Assembly (NCBI RefSeq): GCF_900101455.1
Contig: NZ_FMZJ01000025.1
Location: 1-32,310, forward strand
Length of the DNA stretch: 32,310 nt
Direction: 5' to 3'
DNA from: Sphingomonas sp. YR710
GTDB taxonomy: Bacteria; Pseudomonadota; Alphaproteobacteria; Sphingomonadales; Sphingomonadaceae
The notes beneath the pieces were generated by a model. That model did no database searches and was not told the DNA's origin. It worked only from the letters and a program-made list of their open reading frames with translations. Positions 15,190 through 23,165 of this stretch are shown piece by piece. Made by a program: the position numbers and the translations under genes. Numbering within the stretch: the first letter of the stretch is position 1; every line of letters starts with the position of its first letter.

Positions 15190-15480
15190 ATGAAGTCGGG
15201 TACGAAATTGAAAAGCGCCGTGTGCGACACCGAGGTCATGGTGATCCGCTGTGGCGACGGCACGATCGAATGCGGCGGCGCGCCGATGGCCGAGGCGAAG
15301 CCCGCCGACGCCGGCACGATCAGCCCGGACCACGCGGCCGGGGCGATGATCGGCAAGCGCTATGTCGATGCAGGCGGCTCGTTTGAACTGCTGTGCGTCA
15401 AATCCGGCAAGGGCACGCTTGCGGTCAACGGCGTTGCGCTCGAGGTCAAGAGCGCAAAACCTCTCCCCGCCTCGGACTGA
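15190..15480 (+). CDS. Small conserved protein encoded upstream of acyl-CoA synthetase
   Basis: This is a 96-residue protein of unknown function. It has four cysteines (12, 21, 28, 69), with CGDGTIECGGAPM at 21-33 and a C-terminal part ending AKPLPASD. I recall similar short proteins next to ANL-type CoA ligases in actinobacteria, but cannot verify this here. No signal peptide or membrane segment is seen. ATG at 15190 has AGGA six nt upstream; a TTG two codons earlier is less likely. It ends 9 nt before the synthetase start, so the two are certainly co-transcribed. A metal-binding or ligase-assisting role is a guess from the cysteines and position. Confidence 0.8.
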   Translation: MKSGTKLKSAVCDTEVMVIRCGDGTIECGGAPMAEAKPADAGTISPDHAAGAMIGKRYVDAGGSFELLCVKSGKGTLAVNGVALEVKSAKPLPASD

Positions 15481-15489
15481 CGCACCGCA

Positions 15490-16980
15490 GTGAATATATC
15501 GCTATTCCTGGAAATGGCCGCGGATGCGGCTCCCGACCGCATCGGCATTGTCTGTGACGGCCAACGCTGGAGCTACGAAGCTTTGCTGGCTGGGGCCCGT
15601 GGTGCCGCGGAGTTGATTCGGCAAAGTGGCTGCGAGCATGTCGCGCTGCTCGATGAGAGCAGCGAGGCCGCAGTGATCGCGCTGTTCGGTGCGGCTCTGG
15701 CGGGTGTGCCCTATGTGCCACTCAACTACCGGCTGGCCGATCCCGATCTCGCGGCATTGCTCGAACGGATCACACCCGCACTCATCGTCGGGGATACGCA
15801 GCGCGTAACCCGTTTATGCTCCGCCCCTGGCAACGTCGTCCTGCCCCGCGCCGAGTTCGTGAAGGCGGCGCTCGATGCATCGGCAGATGCAACGACGGAG
15901 GGAGATGCTGGTGAAGGCATCGCCATCCAGTTGTTCACCAGCGGCACCACGGCGGCCCCCAAGGCGGCGATCCTCCGACATTCCAACCTCGTGTCCTACA
16001 TTCTGGGGACGGTCGAGTTCGCGTCGGCCGCCGAAGATGATGCGGCCCTGGTGAGCGTCCCGCCCTATCACATCGCCGGAATTGCCGCGTTGCTGAGTTC
16101 GATCTACGCATTGCGGCGCATTCTGCTGCTGCCGGCGTTCGATCCTGGCGCCTGGCTCGACCTCGCTGCTGGCGAACAGGCCAGCAACGCCTTTCTTGTC
16201 CCGACCATGCTTTCGCGGGTCATCGCTGCGATGGATGCGGGCAACCGCCCTGAGCTGACGCTGCGCGCGATCGCTTATGGTGGCGGCAAGATGCCGCTGG
16301 AACTGATTCAGCGCGCTCTGGAGCTGTTTCCTGACACCGGCTTCACCAACGCTTATGGGTTGACAGAAACGAGCTCGACGATCGCGCTGCTCGGCCCCGA
16401 CGAGCATCGGGAGGCCCACGCCGCAGACGATCCGGCTGCCCGCGCACGGCTTGCCTCGGTCGGTCGGCCATTGCCGACCGTCGAGATCGAGATTCGTGAC
16501 GAGGACGGCAAGCCGCTGCCTGTCGGCGAACGCGGTGAAATCTATGTGCGCGGTGAACAGGTCTCTGGGGAATATCGCGAGCGTAGCGCGCTCGACGCCG
16601 AGGGCTGGTTCCCGACACGCGACGCCGGCTGGATCGACGAGGAGGGATACCTTTTTCTCGCAGGTCGCGCCGACGATGTGATCGTGCGTGGTGGTGAAAA
16701 TATATCCCCAGGCGAGATCGAGGATGTCCTGCTGGGTCATCCGGCTGTCGCGGACGTCGCTGCGGTCGCGATTCCTTCGCTTGAATGGGGCGAAGCCGTA
16801 GGCGTGATGATATCGGTCCGGCCCGGGCACCCGCGGCCTTCCGAGGAGGAATTGAAGGCTTTGGTTCGCGATCGCCTTCGCTCCTCGCGCGTACCGGAAA
16901 AAATCCTGTTCGCCGATGCGCTGCCGTATAACGAAATGGGCAAGCTTCTCCGTCGCGAGATCAAAAAGCACTTCGCCTGA
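15490..16980 (+). CDS. Acyl-CoA synthetase (AMP-forming, ANL superfamily)
   Basis: This 496-residue enzyme activates a carboxylic acid as acyl-AMP, then acyl-CoA. All core motifs are visible: the phosphate loop TSGTTAAPK (150-158), YGLTET (289-294), ribose-binding Asp378 in TRDAGW, the hinge region GRADDVIVRGGENISPGEIE (392-411) with Arg393, and catalytic Lys485 in NEMGKLLR. It starts with GTG at 15490, 9 nt after the small cysteine protein. It probably provides the entry step for the acyl-CoA dehydrogenase pair and crotonase transcribed divergently. The acid cannot be deduced, though the clustering with a Rieske oxygenase suggests a cyclic or terpenoid acid. Confidence 0.94.
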   Translation: MNISLFLEMAADAAPDRIGIVCDGQRWSYEALLAGARGAAELIRQSGCEHVALLDESSEAAVIALFGAALAGVPYVPLNYRLADPDLAALLERITPALIVGDTQRVTRLCSAPGNVVLPRAEFVKAALDASADATTEGDAGEGIAIQLFTSGTTAAPKAAILRHSNLVSYILGTVEFASAAEDDAALVSVPPYHIAGIAALLSSIYALRRILLLPAFDPGAWLDLAAGEQASNAFLVPTMLSRVIAAMDAGNRPELTLRAIAYGGGKMPLELIQRALELFPDTGFTNAYGLTETSSTIALLGPDEHREAHAADDPAARARLASVGRPLPTVEIEIRDEDGKPLPVGERGEIYVRGEQVSGEYRERSALDAEGWFPTRDAGWIDEEGYLFLAGRADDVIVRGGENISPGEIEDVLLGHPAVADVAAVAIPSLEWGEAVGVMISVRPGHPRPSEEELKALVRDRLRSSRVPEKILFADALPYNEMGKLLRREIKKHFA

Positions 16981-17024
16981 TCGATTATCGTTCGGGAAAT
17001 GACCCGCCCCATCGGGCGAGCGTC

Positions 17025-17054
17025 GGGCACGATCGTGACCTTAAGATCGTGCCC
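17025..17054 (+). terminator. Hairpin downstream of acyl-CoA synthetase
   Basis: A perfect 10-bp stem GGGCACGATC (17,025-17,034) and GATCGTGCCC (17,045-17,054) with a 10-nt loop lies 45 nt after the stop. No T-run follows, so efficiency as an intrinsic terminator is doubtful. Confidence 0.45.
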
Positions 17055-17132
17055 ACTCCCTCCATAACTCGCTGTCGCAAGCCCCCCCCTCACGCGCATT
17101 CGCCCATCAATTTCGAACGCTGCACGCCTCAA

Positions 17133-17184
17133 AAATGCAATTGCAGTTCCCACACCTTGCAGTGCAGCAAAAGCAATTGCATTT
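17133..17184. promoter_or_regulatory. Inverted repeat of GCAATTGC boxes upstream of small secreted protein
   Basis: AAATGCAATTGC (17,133-17,144) and GCAATTGCATTT (17,173-17,184) are perfect 12-nt inverted arms, 40 bp apart start to start. Each contains the palindrome GCAATTGC. They lie 65-117 nt upstream of the ATG at 17,250. This could be a double operator for cooperative binding, or a long hairpin. Confidence 0.4.
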
Positions 17185-17249
17185 CAGCCCTCCGCGATTA
17201 GCTAGCCTGCTATCTAATTCAGCATCTTGCTCAGTTCTGGAGGCCTTCA

Positions 17250-17531
17250 ATGCGTTCATTTCTTCTCGCCCTTATTATCGCCGTCTCCGCCACCCCTGCG
17301 CTGGCGGAACCCGCCAGCCAGCCAGCCGCCGCGGCCGCACCTGCGGCCAGCCGGGGGATGATGTTGCGGGATGCAAACAACCTGCGCCTCGCTCCGATCG
17401 ATCTGGTGAAGACCGACGGCTCTGTCGGGATCATCCTCGACTCGCGCTTCGTGCTAGTACCGGCCAACACGCTGAGCTTGGTTGATGGCAAGCTGACGAC
17501 CAAGCTTACCAAGGCCGAATTGAGCCGCTGA
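17250..17531 (+). CDS. Small secreted or periplasmic protein of unknown function
   Basis: This is a 93-residue protein with a clear Sec signal peptide. MRS is followed by a hydrophobic stretch (4-17) and the ALA|EP cleavage site after residue 19. An Ala/Pro-rich linker (20-34) follows, then a compact domain of about 58 residues with alternating hydrophobic strands (RLAPIDLVK, GIILDSRFVLVPANTLSL). The pattern is common in sphingomonad short exported proteins of unknown role. I recognise no enzyme motif. GGAG lies 9 nt before ATG. It is monocistronic, ended by a terminator at 17,571-17,605, with the inverted repeat at 17,133-17,184 in its upstream region. Confidence 0.8.
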   Translation: MRSFLLALIIAVSATPALAEPASQPAAAAAPAASRGMMLRDANNLRLAPIDLVKTDGSVGIILDSRFVLVPANTLSLVDGKLTTKLTKAELSR

Positions 17532-17570
17532 GAAGCCTCACGGGCTTCGGCTTCTTCTCGTCGATATCGA

Positions 17571-17605
17571 CCGGCGCGGAACCCTTTTCCGCGCCGGCTT
17601 TCTTT
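17571..17605 (+). terminator. Rho-independent terminator
   Basis: The stem CCGGCGCGGAA (17,571-17,581) and TTCCGCGCCGG (17,587-17,597), with a 5-nt loop, is followed by CTTTCTTTT. It ends the transcript of the small secreted protein and abuts the stop of the converging MarR gene. Confidence 0.85.
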
Positions 17606-18076
17606 TCAGTCCACCGATCCGCCATTGGCATGGGGGTCGGAATCGGGAGCCGGCGCGCTCTGGACATTATCGATGACACGCTGCAGCAAATCCTCGAGCT
17701 GCGCCTCCTCGGCATCGGTCAGGCCACGAATGGTGGTCCGCTCCTCTTCCCGGCCAAGTGCCGATAATTGTGTCAGGATCGGCGCGGCATCCGGCGTAAG
17801 ATAGACACGGTTCGCGCGGCGATCCTCGGGATCCGCGCGGCGCTCGACACAGCCTGCCGCTACCAGGCGGTCGAGGATACGCCCTGCGGTCACCGAATTG
17901 ATCTCCAACCGCGCTGCGAGGTCGCGCTGCGACATGCCTTCCTGCGCGGCGATCGTGGCAATCATCCGCCATTGCGCGCGGGTGAGGCCGATTGCGCGCG
18001 CGCGCGCATCAAACCGCGTGCGCAACAGCCGCGCGATCAGCGAAACCTTGAATCCGATGGCCGGCGCAGCGCGCAT
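17606..18076 (-). CDS. MarR family transcriptional regulator
   Basis: This is a 156-residue winged-helix regulator. Helix 1 is the dimerisation region (about 8-28). LTRAQWRMIATIA (31-43) and MSQRDLAARLEINSVTAGRILDRL (48-71) form the recognition core. The wing is DPEDRRANRVYLT (82-94), carrying the canonical DxR. A TTG at 18,091 opens the frame, but ATG at 18,076 follows GGGGGAG at good spacing. The C-terminal tail (140-156) is disordered. MarR proteins commonly respond to phenolic or CoA-ester ligands. Targets could be the adjacent YfbU gene or the catabolic units on either side. Its stop is adjacent to the terminator of the convergent gene. Confidence 0.92.
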   Translation of the reverse strand: MRAAPAIGFKVSLIARLLRTRFDARARAIGLTRAQWRMIATIAAQEGMSQRDLAARLEINSVTAGRILDRLVAAGCVERRADPEDRRANRVYLTPDAAPILTQLSALGREEERTTIRGLTDAEEAQLEDLLQRVIDNVQSAPAPDSDPHANGGSVD

Positions 18077-18150
18077 ATCTTCTCCCCCCAACCTTCAGGC
18101 CTGATCACCGTGTATCTCGCGCGGGCCACCCTTTGCCACATCACCGACTG

Positions 18151-18840
18151 TCAGTGTTCGATCTGAAATTGCTCGAGAAGCGCGGCAAGTTCGGGGCCGG
18201 TCAGGAGGCGGTCGGCCGGATCGCTTTCCAATTGATCGAAATATTGAAGCATTTTCTTGTACCTGCCGACCAGAACTTCTCCGGAAACGCGGCCAGCATG
18301 GCGCCGGAAGGCCGGAAACAGGTTCATGCGTTCCGTCATGAAGCGCGCGATGCTTCGGTAATTGGCCTCGCTCTCGTCATGCCATCCGGGGAAGGATAAT
18401 TCCGCGGTGAGACCGGCATCCTGCATGATCCGGGCCTTCTCCGGTTCCGGCAGCGCATGAAAGCTTTTCTCGATCAGGCCCCACATGGTGAGGATACGAA
18501 TCACGAGGTCAGCATGCGCCTGTCCGTTGACATGGCGGTGCGCCAGACTGGGATACTGCCATTCGAGCGCCCATATATGCCCGCCCTGAATCGCATATTC
18601 CAGAAAATCGGGATCGATCATCCCTTTCGCTTCAACCTTGCGATTGAGATCGCAAAGCATCGACAGGATCAGCTTTTCACCTGGGGAGACCGACGGGCTC
18701 TCAGCGCTCCGCAATCCGATCCGCACAAGTTCGTTAATAGCCTGGGAGCGCGTCAGACGGGGTCTCTGAGTATCTCGCCACGCATCGATCCGGCCATGCA
18801 AATCCGGACCAAGCGTGAGTGCTCCTTCGTCCTGCTCCAA
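18151..18840 (-). CDS. YfbU domain protein with N-terminal ribbon-helix-helix-like segment
   Basis: This is a 229-residue protein. Residues 58 to the end match the YfbU family: GEKLILSMLCDLNRK, a central Trp/His-rich region, ARFMTERMNLFPAF, and YKKMLQYFDQL near the C-terminus. YfbU of E. coli (about 164 residues) has no established biochemical function. Ahead of it is an added segment of about 50 residues resembling a ribbon-helix-helix DNA-binding domain (LTLGPDLHGRIDAW, LTRSQAINELVRIGL). No ATG is available at the N-terminus. TTG at 18,840 is strongly supported by AAGGAGG six nt upstream. It lies 74 nt before the MarR gene on the same strand, so co-transcription is likely. Confidence 0.85.
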   Translation of the reverse strand: MEQDEGALTLGPDLHGRIDAWRDTQRPRLTRSQAINELVRIGLRSAESPSVSPGEKLILSMLCDLNRKVEAKGMIDPDFLEYAIQGGHIWALEWQYPSLAHRHVNGQAHADLVIRILTMWGLIEKSFHALPEPEKARIMQDAGLTAELSFPGWHDESEANYRSIARFMTERMNLFPAFRRHAGRVSGEVLVGRYKKMLQYFDQLESDPADRLLTGPELAALLEQFQIEH

Positions 18841-18992
18841 GCCCTGCCTCCTTGTCGGTGATATCCGCGCCGTTGCCTGACCGCACGCTGGCGCCGTTGC
18901 CGCGTCAAGCTACAGCCGCCAAATCGCGATCGCCCATCTACGCACGGTGCCCAAAGTTCGTCAACGCGCCGATGCGGGCCGATCCGGAAGGG

Positions 18993-20246
18993 TCAGATCT
19001 GGGCCTCCTTCAACAGCCCTGGCCGCGGCATCGCGACAAAGCACAAGCTGCAGACGAGCACGCACCCGATCGTAAGCCACATGAAAGCGGTATAATCGCC
19101 GGTCGTGTCGAAAATGCGCGATGCAATGGCAGGCCCTATCCCAGCGCCGAACGACAACGCCAAAAGCACGCCGCCAAATAGCGAGCCGAAATTGCGCAGG
19201 CCGAAATAGCGCGTCGTCAGATAGCCGAAAATGTCGAGTTCGGCGCCCATCGCCAACCCGAACAGCACCGCCGCCAGACGGCAACTCGCGGGATTGACGC
19301 CCTGTACCAGCAGGATCGCGCAGCCAAGTGCCGGAAGCAAAAAGACGAAAGCGCCGACCCGGGCTGCATTCATACGGTCGATCACGAATCCTGTGCCGAG
19401 CCGGCCCGCAATCGATGACAGTCCAATGAGCGCCGCGATCTTAGCGGCCTGAACCGGCGCCATGCCCCCGCCTATTTCGATCGCGATAAAATGCATCGTC
19501 ATCGGCGGAAGCACGAGCGTGTATAGCGCGCCGATGAACAGGAGGCGAAGATAGACTGAAGAGCGCAACCCTTGCTTCAGCGTCATCCCGGGCTCACCGA
19601 CGGCCTGCGCACGCGCGGCCTCGTGAGTCTGATGATCACGCTTGCTCCGGAAGAACAGGAATATGAACGGATAGGCGACCGCGATCCAGATCAGGGACTC
19701 ATAGGCCATCGCCCGGTGCCAGCCGAACCGCACGATAAGCTCTGCACCCAACCATGGAAACAGCGCGCCCGCCAACGATGCGCCGCACATCGAAACGCCA
19801 AGCGCCAGTCCCCGCGATGATCGAAAATGACCGGAGATCGCGCTCGTCCAGACCGTCGACTGTACCGGCAACGCCATCACGCCCATGAGTAGCCAGAGCA
19901 AGATCCAGTTGGCCGTGCCGCCCGACGCTGTTGCGATCATGGCAAAGCCCAACGGTGCGCTCAACATCCCGATCAGCCCGATCCTGCGCGATCCGAACTT
20001 GTCGACCAGCATTCCGAGCGGAACGGCGCCAAGCGCCTGCACCAGCAACACCACCGTCAGGCCGAGCGTCGTTATGGAGCGAGACCAACCAAAGTCGGCC
20101 GCAACGACCACGATGAACGGTGCGAACCCGTTGATGTGGAAAACCGCCGCCGCATGGCCGATGGTTCCGGCGAAAGGCAGCAAGGGCGCGCTGCGCCATT
20201 CCGCGATTCCCGCTCTCTTATCGCCTTGTGCATGCTCCGATTCCAC
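18993..20246 (-). CDS. Major facilitator superfamily transporter (monocarboxylate/oxalate type)
   Basis: This 417-residue inner-membrane transporter has about 12 predicted transmembrane helices. Examples are around 28-50, 57-80, 90-107, 112-135, 148-170 and 182-200, a charged central loop (200-228), then six more. The cytoplasmic loop 2-3 motif GMLVDKFGSRRI (78-89) is MFS motif A. The overall pattern resembles the monocarboxylate porter and oxalate:formate antiporter families. GTG at 20,246 follows GGGGAG at about 10 nt. Sitting at the end of the long - strand degradation cluster, it most likely imports the growth substrate, an organic acid (inference). Confidence 0.9.
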   Translation of the reverse strand: MESEHAQGDKRAGIAEWRSAPLLPFAGTIGHAAAVFHINGFAPFIVVVAADFGWSRSITTLGLTVVLLVQALGAVPLGMLVDKFGSRRIGLIGMLSAPLGFAMIATASGGTANWILLWLLMGVMALPVQSTVWTSAISGHFRSSRGLALGVSMCGASLAGALFPWLGAELIVRFGWHRAMAYESLIWIAVAYPFIFLFFRSKRDHQTHEAARAQAVGEPGMTLKQGLRSSVYLRLLFIGALYTLVLPPMTMHFIAIEIGGGMAPVQAAKIAALIGLSSIAGRLGTGFVIDRMNAARVGAFVFLLPALGCAILLVQGVNPASCRLAAVLFGLAMGAELDIFGYLTTRYFGLRNFGSLFGGVLLALSFGAGIGPAIASRIFDTTGDYTAFMWLTIGCVLVCSLCFVAMPRPGLLKEAQI

Positions 20247-20404
20247 AGTCTTTCAACTCCCCTTCCAACCACGGCCCGTGTTACGGCGCCCAGCGTTCCT
20301 CGCATCCGCCAAGGCAGGCAATTCTGCCTGTTGTCGCTACGGGCCGCTCGTTAAGCGACGCATGTCACGGATGTTGCTCGCGCGCCTGACAAATGGCCAT
20401 CATT

Positions 20405-20425
20405 GGCGGATAAATTCCATCCGCC
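20405..20425. other. Intercistronic hairpin between lactonase and MFS genes
   Basis: A perfect 7-bp stem GGCGGAT (20,405-20,411) and ATCCGCC (20,419-20,425) lies 33 nt past the lactonase stop on the - strand. No T-tract follows. The 211-nt gap also has a 6-bp stem AGGCAG/CTGCCT near 20,312-20,329. Confidence 0.35.
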
Positions 20426-20457
20426 CAAACGGCTCCCGCGCCAATTCGGCGGCGATT

Positions 20458-21339
20458 TCATGCCAGCAAAGCTTCGGGAATCCCGCGAAAACGCGTTTCC
20501 ACAGCGAAGATGTCTCCGCCCAGTGGCGACACCGGGCGATTCAACGACGCCTCTATGCGGCCCGACGTGATATATAGCGTCGACATGTTCGGGCCGCCGA
20601 ACGTCACCATGGTGGGAACCAGGACCGGAACGTCGAACTGAAGGTCGAGCGCGCCATCGGGGGTGAACCGGGCAACCTTGCCCGTGATGCCGAACGGCAC
20701 GGCCGTCCACAGACAGCCTTCCGAATCGACGGTCGCACCATCGGGAATGCCGAACCCATCGGGCATCGTCGCGAACACCCGGGGATTGGATGGCGTCCCC
20801 GAGGCAGGATCATAATCATAAGCGAGGATGTACCGATCCATCGATTCCGCCCGGTACATCGTCGTTCCATCCGGACTGAAAGCCGTGCCATTCGGGACTT
20901 TTATACCCTCGATACCAGGCCTGACCCGGCCGGCCTCATAGCAATAGAACGTCCCTTCACCCGGCCCGTCAATCTTGAAGGCGAACGGGATCGAGCCGAC
21001 CCAGAAGCGGCCCTGGCGATCAACCTTGCCGTCGTTAAACCTGAAAACATCGGGATCAAATGGCGCATCGCAAATCCGCGCGAGTGCACCGGTAGCGAAA
21101 TCGAAATCATAATAGCCGCGGTTCGTAGCAATCACGGCACCGCCTTTACGAAAGGCGAAGCAGCCCGGTATGGCGCCAATGGGCCAGACCCGGTTCGTTC
21201 CCCGGGCCGGATCAAAGCGGTTGATCGTCTGTTTCTCGATATCGACCCAGAAGAGCGCCCCTTGCTCGATCGACCAGGCAGGCGCCTCGCCGAGCGTCGC
21301 CTTTACATCGAGCACGTGCCGAACTTCGAACTCAGCCAC
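20458..21339 (-). CDS. SMP-30/gluconolactonase/LRE family lactonase
   Basis: This 293-residue six-bladed beta-propeller hydrolase is expected to open a lactone with a bound divalent metal. The metal ligands are recognisable: Glu18 in LGEAP, Asn150 in PNGTAFSPDG and Asp200 in PDGATVDSEG. Asn102 in RFNDGKVDRQGRFWVG is the usual substrate-contact residue. GTG at 21,339 has GGAGG five nt upstream. It lies 88 nt downstream of the D-aminoacylase-like gene on the same strand. In this cluster it may hydrolyse a lactone formed by a dehydrogenase or from ring cleavage, giving a hydroxy acid for the dehydratases. Sugar lactone substrates are equally common in the family. Confidence 0.92.
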   Translation of the reverse strand: MAEFEVRHVLDVKATLGEAPAWSIEQGALFWVDIEKQTINRFDPARGTNRVWPIGAIPGCFAFRKGGAVIATNRGYYDFDFATGALARICDAPFDPDVFRFNDGKVDRQGRFWVGSIPFAFKIDGPGEGTFYCYEAGRVRPGIEGIKVPNGTAFSPDGTTMYRAESMDRYILAYDYDPASGTPSNPRVFATMPDGFGIPDGATVDSEGCLWTAVPFGITGKVARFTPDGALDLQFDVPVLVPTMVTFGGPNMSTLYITSGRIEASLNRPVSPLGGDIFAVETRFRGIPEALLA

Positions 21340-21427
21340 CCTCGCCTCCGATCATCTGTGCCCGGCATGCTGTGCGGATCACCGAAGCGGCGCCCCCCCC
21401 GGCGCCCCGCTCCGGTGATCCCGGCTA

Positions 21428-23089
21428 TCAAGCCCGCAACAGCAAACCCGGCACCGCGCTGGTGCGCTCGCCCTTTTCGATGATCGGCGTGCCGTTCACG
21501 ATAACATAAGGCACGGCGCGTGCGCGCTTGACCAGGCGCATGGCCGTTCCACCAGGGAACGGCTTCGTTTCGAGCAACTCCGGCTGAACCTTGTCCGCAT
21601 CGAAGATGACTACGTCCGCCGCAAGGCCGGGCGCCAGGGTGCCGCGATCCTTGATGCCCATGAAGTCCGCGACTTCGGACGTCAGCGCCGCGACGCCTTC
21701 CTCCAGCGTGAAGGTGCCCTTCTCGCGCACCCAATGCTGCAGGAAATAGGTGGGGAAATCCGCGCCGGCAAAGGTCTGCAGATGGGCACCGCCATCCGAC
21801 ACACCGATGAGCGTGGACGGGCTGCGCAGAATCCGTTCCGCATCGGATTCATCCGCCTTGAAACGCCCGCGCAGCAGGAAGATTGTGTCCAGGCCATCGT
21901 CGAGCGCGATGTCGAACATCAGATCGATCGGATCGACACCGCGCTCCTCGGCGATATCGATCAGATAGCGGCCGACCAGCGGCTTGAGCTTGGGGTTGTC
22001 GACCTTCTCCACCGAAGCCGCGGCAAGGAAGCGCACGCCCTTCCAATATTCCGCGAGCCGGGCACGCCATGCCGGATCCGCCATCGCGGCCATCTGCTGT
22101 TCGCGTGGCAGACCGCAAAACTCGCGCCATGCTGCCTGGCCCGAATATAGCGGCGAAATCTGGCTGAGATTGTAGCGGGTTTCGGCGGGCTGGCAGCGCG
22201 CGACCACACGCACGTCGCGTCCCTGGCGGATTTCCTCCTCCATGAACTCGAGCGTCCCGAGCCAATCGGCAGCACCCGCGCCGAAATCGTTCCACGAAAT
22301 GGTGATGCCCGATGCCTTGGCGAGGCGCGACATCAATGCCTTATCTTCGGGCGAGATGCCTTCGCGCTTGCTGCGCGGATTGAGCGCGAAGCTCCGCCGC
22401 CCCATACGGCCGACAGCAACCGCGAGCGCCTCCGTCTCGTCGTCAGCGGCGAAAAAGGACGGGACATGCCCACCCGAACCGTCAATGTGGTGCGGTGAGA
22501 AGCTGGTGCTCACGCCCCATGCACCGGCCTTCATCGCCTCTTCGGCCAGCCGCACCATTTCACCGATCTCGGCCGTGGTCGCCTCGCGCTTGAGCGAATC
22601 CTCACCCATGACATAGCGGCGGACGGCGGCATGGCCGAATTGGGTGAGGACGTTCACCCCGCACTCGACCTTTTCGAGCTTGTCGAGATATTCGGGGAAT
22701 GTCTCCCAATCGATCGACGTATTCTGCTCGAGCACGTCCATCGGCACTTCCTCGGTCGCGCTGAACAACCCGAGAGCATATGGCTTGTCATCCGGCCGGA
22801 CCGGGGCGAGCGTGAAGCCGCAATTGCCGACCACGATCGTGGTGATGCCGTGCCAGGTCGCCGGGTCGATCGTCGGATCCCAGAACATCTGCGCATCATA
22901 ATGGGTATGGCAGTCGATGAAGCCGGGGGCCACGATCAGGCCGGCGGCATCGATTACCTGGGTCGCCTCGCCGTCGACATCGCCAACTGCGGCGATGCGG
23001 CCGTCCTTGATCGCGACATTGCCTTTGTAGCGCTGCGTCCCGGTGCCATCAATGATGGTGCCACCCTTGATCAGCAGATCATACGTCAT
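21428..23089 (-). CDS. D-aminoacylase-like amidohydrolase with altered metal site
   Basis: This 553-residue amidohydrolase has the N-acyl-D-amino-acid deacylase architecture: a small beta domain (1-55, 490-553) around a TIM barrel. Metal residues seen are His61 and His63 (CHTHYDAQ), Cys90 (VGNCGF) and Asp432 (VSDGGAHL). The two barrel histidines of D-aminoacylase are not found at the expected places, which read FALNPRSKREG (234-244) and ITISWNDFG (262-270). A mononuclear site or another reaction is therefore likely; relatives annotated simply as amidohydrolase occur in xenobiotic clusters. ATG at 23,089 has AGGAG upstream. C-N, lactone or ring hydrolysis is possible. Lactonase and dehydratase genes flank it. 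Confidence 0.9.
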   Translation of the reverse strand: MTYDLLIKGGTIIDGTGTQRYKGNVAIKDGRIAAVGDVDGEATQVIDAAGLIVAPGFIDCHTHYDAQMFWDPTIDPATWHGITTIVVGNCGFTLAPVRPDDKPYALGLFSATEEVPMDVLEQNTSIDWETFPEYLDKLEKVECGVNVLTQFGHAAVRRYVMGEDSLKREATTAEIGEMVRLAEEAMKAGAWGVSTSFSPHHIDGSGGHVPSFFAADDETEALAVAVGRMGRRSFALNPRSKREGISPEDKALMSRLAKASGITISWNDFGAGAADWLGTLEFMEEEIRQGRDVRVVARCQPAETRYNLSQISPLYSGQAAWREFCGLPREQQMAAMADPAWRARLAEYWKGVRFLAAASVEKVDNPKLKPLVGRYLIDIAEERGVDPIDLMFDIALDDGLDTIFLLRGRFKADESDAERILRSPSTLIGVSDGGAHLQTFAGADFPTYFLQHWVREKGTFTLEEGVAALTSEVADFMGIKDRGTLAPGLAADVVIFDADKVQPELLETKPFPGGTAMRLVKRARAVPYVIVNGTPIIEKGERTSAVPGLLLRA

Positions 23090-23165
23090 TCTCGTTCACT
23101 CCTGTCTCGACGGGGTCGGCGGGCCGATCGCGCGCCGATCAGAGCGCTTCGGGAGCCGACGACGG

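Noticed and set aside
17135-17485. 116-codon + strand frame overlapping the small secreted protein
   Set aside because: The overlapping 93-residue frame has a good signal peptide and Shine-Dalgarno; the longer frame has neither.
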